Assembly (NCBI GenBank): GCA_013696915.1 | Contig: JACCXR010000057.1 | Coordinates: 1 to 7,931, forward strand | DNA from: Euzebyaceae bacterium | GTDB taxonomy: Bacteria; Actinomycetota; Nitriliruptoria; Euzebyales; Egibacteraceae | Length of the DNA stretch: 7,931 bases | Direction: 5' to 3' | Shown: in pieces, positions 5,191 through 7,931 of the stretch | Layout of the letters: each line of letters opens with the position of its first letter | Numbering within the stretch: the stretch's first letter is position 1 | The notes under the pieces: generated by a model | What the model was told of the DNA's origin: nothing | Seen by the model: the letters and a program-made list of their open reading frames with translations, nothing else | Database searches by the model: none | Position numbers and translations under genes: made by a program

Positions 5191-6069
5191 TCAGGCGGAG
5201 CGTGCAGCGATGCGCTGCTGCACCGGTTCCGTCCTCGCGCTGACGCGGGTCCGATGGTCCGAGCCGGAGGCCACGGCGGCGTAGTAGGCGGCCTTGCGGC
5301 GGGCGAGCCTGCCGTTCGGGCGGGGCTCGGCCGGCACGGCGTCGGGCTCGAGGCTGGCGTCCATGCCGGCCTTCATCAACTCGAGCGCCTCGGCGCGCAT
5401 CTGCGACACGCGCGACTCGCTGACGCCCAGCTCGTCGGCGATGTCCTGCATCGGGCGCTCCTCGAAGAAGTAGCCGACGACGACGGTGCGAAGCCGCTCG
5501 GGCAGGGCGACGACGGCATCCATGAGGTACGCGCGCCGTTCGCGTTCGACGATGATGTCGTGCGGGCTGTCGCCGTCGGCCGGCAGCAGGTCCCCGACCT
5601 GACCGTCGACGATCAGCGACTCGTAGTTCAGCACGGTGCCCCGGTGGACGTCGTCCACGACCTTCCGCAGCACCGTCGGTGCGACCTTCATCTGGGACGC
5701 CGTCTCCTCGAGCGAGGGGGTGCGGCCCATCCTCACCGTGAGCTGGTCGCTGGCCGAGTCCATCTTGCGGGCCATCGACCGCACGGAGCGGCTTGCCCAG
5801 TCCCGGTTGCGCAGCTCGTCCAGCAGCGAACCGCGGATCCGGATCATCGCGTAACGGTTGAAGGCGATGCCGCGCTCGGGCTCGTAGGTCCGTGCCGCCT
5901 GGGCCAGCCCGAACATCGCCGCGGAGACCAGGTCGTCACGGGACACGTGGCGGGGCACGCGGCTGGCGATCTCCGACACGCCGTACTGGACGAGCGCCAG
6001 GTGGTCGCGGACCAGGCGGTCTTCGGTCTCGCGACGGTCGGGGGAGATCTGCTGCACGTTGGTTTCCAT
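5191..6069 (-). CDS. fliA: FliA/WhiG-family flagellar sigma factor
   Basis: This 292-residue sigma-70 family protein has regions 2 to 4 and no region 1.1, as in FliA/WhiG/SigD. Region 2 (about 17-95) contains DDLVSAAMFGLAQAARTYEP and the -10-contacting FNRYAMIRIRGSLLDELR. DWASRSVR (90-97) is the subgroup's conserved link to region 3 (about 98-145). Region 4 (about 178-235) has LPERLRTVVVGYFFEERP and the helix-turn-helix MQDIADELGVSESRVSQM. It should direct RNA polymerase to late flagellar and chemotaxis genes. No anti-sigma factor FlgM is recognised nearby. The protein is longer than the usual 230-260 residues because of a basic tail (236-292, including RRKAAYYAAVASGSDHRTRV). The ATG at 6069 has GAGAG eight bases upstream. 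The frame is open far beyond it (to 6714), but that part overlaps the divergent regulator and has no sigma features. Confidence 0.93.
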   Translation of the reverse strand: METNVQQISPDRRETEDRLVRDHLALVQYGVSEIASRVPRHVSRDDLVSAAMFGLAQAARTYEPERGIAFNRYAMIRIRGSLLDELRNRDWASRSVRSMARKMDSASDQLTVRMGRTPSLEETASQMKVAPTVLRKVVDDVHRGTVLNYESLIVDGQVGDLLPADGDSPHDIIVERERRAYLMDAVVALPERLRTVVVGYFFEERPMQDIADELGVSESRVSQMRAEALELMKAGMDASLEPDAVPAEPRPNGRLARRKAAYYAAVASGSDHRTRVSARTEPVQQRIAARSA

Positions 6070-6171
6070 GGGTCGAACTCTCGTCGCTGGCAGGCGCCGG
6101 CGCATCCGCCACCCGGGGGAATTCGCGTGTCCGACTTGTCCGCATCCCGCCACGCTCCGATGGCCCGTCCG

Positions 6172-6203
6172 GGTCAGTCGGAATAGTCCTTCCTGACCAG
6201 TCA
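6172..6203. promoter_or_regulatory. Dyad in the fliA/regulator divergent region, possible operator
   Basis: TGACCAGTCA (6194-6203) is a palindrome with four-base arms around CA. GGTCAGTC at 6172-6179 is a related half-site pair on the other side of GGAA-TAGTCC-TTCC (6180-6191). Together they give an imperfect dyad about midway between the divergent fliA and LuxR-type regulator genes. The 177-base gap holds no other obvious gene. Confidence 0.35.
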
Positions 6204-6211
6204 CTCCCGCG

Positions 6212-6249
6212 TGGACGTACGCCGCGTGACGTCGCATACTCGCTGGGTG
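6212..6249 (+). promoter_or_regulatory. Promoter and leaderless start of the LuxR-type regulator
   Basis: TGGACG (6212-6217) matches TTGACA at four of six positions. CATACT (6235-6240) follows after exactly 17 bases. Six bases later is GTG 6247, so transcription would begin at the start codon. There is no Shine-Dalgarno sequence before it or before the upstream GTGs at 6211 and 6226. The same arrangement is seen before the PHP gene. Confidence 0.5.
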
Positions 6250-7029
6250 CACGCGAGCGACGCTAGCGAGAGCGCCCCCGTCGACCGGCGCGGCGGCGAC
6301 CGGCGCCGGGTCGCCGTCGGAGTGCCCTTCGAGCGTCGGACGGGCGACCGGCGCATGGCGTCCCGCATGGCCCCGCCGGGGCAGGCCGCGGACCTCCGGG
6401 GAACGGCGGTCGTCATCGACGAGTGGCCGCTGGTGCGCGCCGGCGTGGCGCAGGTCCTGCAGGAGCAGGGCATCCGGCTGGTCGGCGAGGCCGCGGCTGC
6501 GGCCGAGGGGCTGCACCTCGCCCGCACCGAGCGGGCCTCCATCCTGATCGTCGGCACCCCGGGAGACTGCTCGCTCATTGAGGTGATCCGCTCGGTCCGG
6601 CAGGGCCCGCGGGGCCCGCGGGTGATCGCGCTGCTCACCCGCACTCCGAGCTCCGAGCTCCGAGAGCTGCTGACGTTGGAGACCGACGCCCTGCTGCTCC
6701 GCTCCGTCGGCCAATCAGAGCTGGGCGCGGCCGTGGGGCGCGTGCTCGCCGGCGAGCGCGTGGTCACCGGTCCGCTGCTGTCCCTGCTCGCCGGCGCGCC
6801 CTCTCCCACCCCGGCGGTGGACGCGGATGGCGGCGGGGGCCTGACGTCCAAGGAGCGCCTGGTCCTGGCGCGGCTCGCGCAGGGGTCGTCGAACAAGGAG
6901 ATCGCCTCCGCGCTGCACGTGAGCGCGGCGACGGTCAAGACCCACCTGTCCCACATCTACGCCAAGCTCGACGCGAGCGGCCGCCACGACGCGCTCGCGC
7001 GCGCCATGGAGCTGGGGTTGCTCACCTAA
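6247..7029 (+). CDS. LuxR/NarL-type response regulator with aspartate-less receiver
   Basis: The 260-residue product has an Arg-rich N-terminal segment (1-40) with the duplicated motif RRxGDRR (RRGGDRR, RRTGDRR). A receiver-like domain (about 53-172) and a C-terminal LuxR helix-turn-helix (about 198-258: LTSKERLVLARLAQG, NKEIASALHVSAATVKTHL) follow. In the receiver the first acidic pair is reduced to D58-E59 in VIDEWPLVRAG. The end of strand 3 reads ILIVGTPGD, with G103 where the phosphorylated aspartate should be. The usual lysine is R152 in ALLLRS. Classical phosphorylation is therefore unlikely, and activity may depend on dimerisation, a ligand or expression level. GTG 6247 is chosen from the promoter spacing; an in-frame GTG at 6211 would add 12 residues. 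It is divergent from fliA and lies 77 bases before the flgN-like gene, so a role in flagellar gene control is likely but inferred. Confidence 0.87.
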   Translation: MHASDASESAPVDRRGGDRRRVAVGVPFERRTGDRRMASRMAPPGQAADLRGTAVVIDEWPLVRAGVAQVLQEQGIRLVGEAAAAAEGLHLARTERASILIVGTPGDCSLIEVIRSVRQGPRGPRVIALLTRTPSSELRELLTLETDALLLRSVGQSELGAAVGRVLAGERVVTGPLLSLLAGAPSPTPAVDADGGGGLTSKERLVLARLAQGSSNKEIASALHVSAATVKTHLSHIYAKLDASGRHDALARAMELGLLT

Positions 7030-7064
7030 AGAACCGGCGCACCGCTGCACTCTTGCCGCGCGCG

Positions 7065-7072
7065 GCCGATGA
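7065..7072 (+). promoter_or_regulatory. Possible FliA-type -10 element before the flgN-like gene
   Basis: GCCGATGA matches the FliA -10 consensus GCCGATAA at seven of eight positions and would give a leader of about 28-35 bases to GTG 7107. No CTCA or TAAA box lies at the proper distance; the region 15-17 bases upstream reads GCTGCA. The match is therefore only half of a promoter. Confidence 0.3.
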
Positions 7073-7106
7073 GTCTTTCGGCCGTAACGAACGAGGAGGG
7101 GCCCCG

Positions 7107-7514
7107 GTGTCGCTCAGCGACGTCTCGAACATCCTGTGGCGCGAACGGCAGCTCATCGAGCTGCTCGTGTTCAAGCTCGAGGTCGAACACGCCATGCTCA
7201 CCGCCGGGGAGAGCCGTTGGCTGCAGCACACCACCCGCGAGATTGAGGCGGTGGCAGGCGCGGTCAAGCGCGCCGAGCTCGACCGCGCCGTGGAGGTCCA
7301 GCGCGTCGGCGGCGAGCTCGGCCTGCACGGCACCCCGACGCTCCGCCGCCTGGCCGATGCCGCACCGGCCCCGTGGAGCGGCATCCTCTCCGAGCACCGG
7401 TCGTCGTTCCTGGCGTCCACGGCGGAGCTGGTCGCGCTGGCGGCGGCGAACCGGAGCCTGCTGCTCGAGGGCGCCCGTGCGCATCCCCCGGCCCGCCGGG
7501 CGGTGCGGTCTTGA
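7107..7514 (+). CDS. flgN: FlgN-like flagellar export chaperone
   Basis: This 135-residue protein is almost wholly helical. Its N-terminal part, LWRERQLIELLVFKLEVEHAML (10-31), continues with ESRWLQHTTREIEAV (35-49), ELDRAVEVQRVGGELGL (57-73), APAPWSGILSEHRSSFL (86-102) and ELVALAAANRSLLLEG (107-122). This is the pattern of the actinobacterial FlgN family. FlgN binds the hook-filament junction proteins FlgK and FlgL in the cytoplasm and escorts them to the flagellar export gate. The last 12 residues are basic and proline-rich. Start GTG 7107 has GAGGAGGG six bases upstream; a TTG at 7053 in the same frame would add 18 residues without any Shine-Dalgarno support. The stop overlaps the next gene as TTGA. 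Neighbouring sigma and regulator genes agree with a flagellar role. FlgN is a divergent family, so the name is probable rather than certain. Confidence 0.8.
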   Translation: MSLSDVSNILWRERQLIELLVFKLEVEHAMLTAGESRWLQHTTREIEAVAGAVKRAELDRAVEVQRVGGELGLHGTPTLRRLADAAPAPWSGILSEHRSSFLASTAELVALAAANRSLLLEGARAHPPARRAVRS

Positions 7515-7834
7515 CCGCCGCCGTCTGGGGCGGGGCGCCCCTGGTGATCGCCGGAGTGCTGGCCGCGGCCGTCACGGTCCTCGCCGTCCTCGCCGTCCTC
7601 GCGGTCCGGCGCGCGGCCGCGGCGCGGTCGGATCGGCGCGGCAGCGTCGCACCGTCCGGCCTGGAGGGCCCGTCCTGCGTCGTCGATCGGCGGACGCTGC
7701 CCCACGCGGGACCGCGCGAACGGCGCGTCATCGATCGTCCCGTCCCCACGCGACGGCGGACCGCCGACACCGAGCCCCTGACGCCGAGGGGCACACCTGT
7801 GACCGGTCCGGCGACGCGGGAGCGTCATCGGTGA
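7511..7834 (+). CDS. Small single-pass membrane protein, unknown function
   Basis: Starting at TTG 7511, which overlaps the flgN stop (TTGA), the frame gives 107 residues. One strong hydrophobic segment covers about 9-32 (PLVIAGVLAAAVTVLAVLAVLAV) and is followed at once by RRAAAAR. The positive-inside rule thus suggests a signal anchor with the N-terminus outside and a cytoplasmic tail. The tail (about 40-107) is rich in R, P, T and G and looks disordered. No known domain is recognised. Overlaps at both ends (TTGA with flgN, GTGA with the next gene) argue that it is really translated as part of a coupled operon. A small membrane-bound factor of flagellar assembly is a guess from location only. 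Confidence 0.6.
   Translation: MTAAVWGGAPLVIAGVLAAAVTVLAVLAVLAVRRAAAARSDRRGSVAPSGLEGPSCVVDRRTLPHAGPRERRVIDRPVPTRRRTADTEPLTPRGTPVTGPATRERHR
7577..7603 (+). repeat. Nine-base tandem repeat coding the membrane segment
   Basis: GTCCTCGCC occurs at 7577-7585 and 7586-7594, with a third copy differing in its last base at 7595-7603. It codes VLA-VLA-VLA. The period is a multiple of three, so slippage would lengthen or shorten the membrane helix by three residues without breaking the frame. Confidence 0.75.
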
Positions 7835-7931
7835 GCAGCACCCACGGGCGGCCGGCGAACGGCCCGCGAGGCGCCGGTGAGGATCGCCCGTCCGACGAAG
7901 CCGCGACCGCCGACGCCCGTCCGCCCGACGC
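7831..7931 (+). CDS. Start of an unidentified gene (3' end outside window)
   Basis: GTG 7831 overlaps the preceding stop as GTGA. GGGAG (7818-7822) stands eight bases upstream. The 33 complete codons seen begin MSSTHGRPANGPRGAG and continue rich in D, P, A and R, with no signal peptide and no domain signature. Such a disordered N-terminus gives no function. The operon position after flgN makes a flagellar gene possible. Confidence 0.5.
   Translation, partial: MSSTHGRPANGPRGAGEDRPSDEAATADARPPD

Noticed and set aside
4816..6186. Plus-strand 456-codon frame opposite flbD and fliA
   Set aside because: It is a His/Asp/Val-rich complement of the sigma gene, with no domain.
6070..6714. N-terminal extension of the sigma factor
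   Set aside because: It would overlap most of the divergent regulator and has no sigma region; ATG 6069 has a ribosome site and the usual FliA length before region 2.
7027..7030. TAAA as the -35 box of a FliA promoter for flgN
   Set aside because: It is 34 bases from GCCGATGA instead of about 15, and is part of the regulator stop codon.
1..7931. CRISPR array, transposase, integrase, tRNA or attachment site
   Set aside because: No regularly spaced repeats, no transposase or integrase motifs, no terminal inverted repeats and no cloverleaf were seen on either strand.

Overview
The window is uniformly GC-rich, with dense 4-7 base gene overlaps, frequent GTG/TTG starts and -10 elements of TAnnnT type. 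It carries a flagellar block made of FlbD, a FliA-type sigma factor, a FlgN-like chaperone and LuxR-type regulators. This fits a flagellated member of the Actinomycetota, perhaps a Thermoleophilia-like or Nocardioides-like lineage. The phylum is inferred from gene style and protein motifs and was not checked by a search.

Left part (1-3072): tldD and the start of tldE lie on the minus strand and overlap by 4 bases. Together they encode a TldD/TldE zinc-protease pair. Divergent to them is an intact acyl-CoA dehydrogenase. The 127-base gap between them holds a 12-base tandem repeat and the dehydrogenase promoter and Shine-Dalgarno sequence.

Middle part (3115-4830): a PHP-domain phosphoesterase gene is interrupted by one in-frame amber codon, exactly where the family has its motif glutamate. 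Everything downstream of it is intact. Its 3' end overlaps a gene for an unusual FHA-LuxR regulator. The 282-base gap after that is not empty: a 24-position long-range helix (23 paired), a second coaxial helix and an internal hairpin outline a rod-shaped RNA of about 230 nt. It resembles 6S RNA and sits behind a plausible -10 box.

Right part (4831-7931): flbD and a FliA/WhiG-type sigma gene are on the minus strand. Divergent to them is a LuxR-type regulator whose receiver domain has lost the phosphoacceptor aspartate. It is followed by a tight translationally coupled run: a FlgN-like chaperone, a one-TM small protein, and the start of an unknown gene. A sequence of the form CTCA-N16-GCCGAG precedes flbD and looks like a FliA-family promoter. 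The sigma factor may therefore drive flbD, and perhaps flgN. The general picture is a housekeeping segment on the left joined to one edge of a flagellar regulon on the right.
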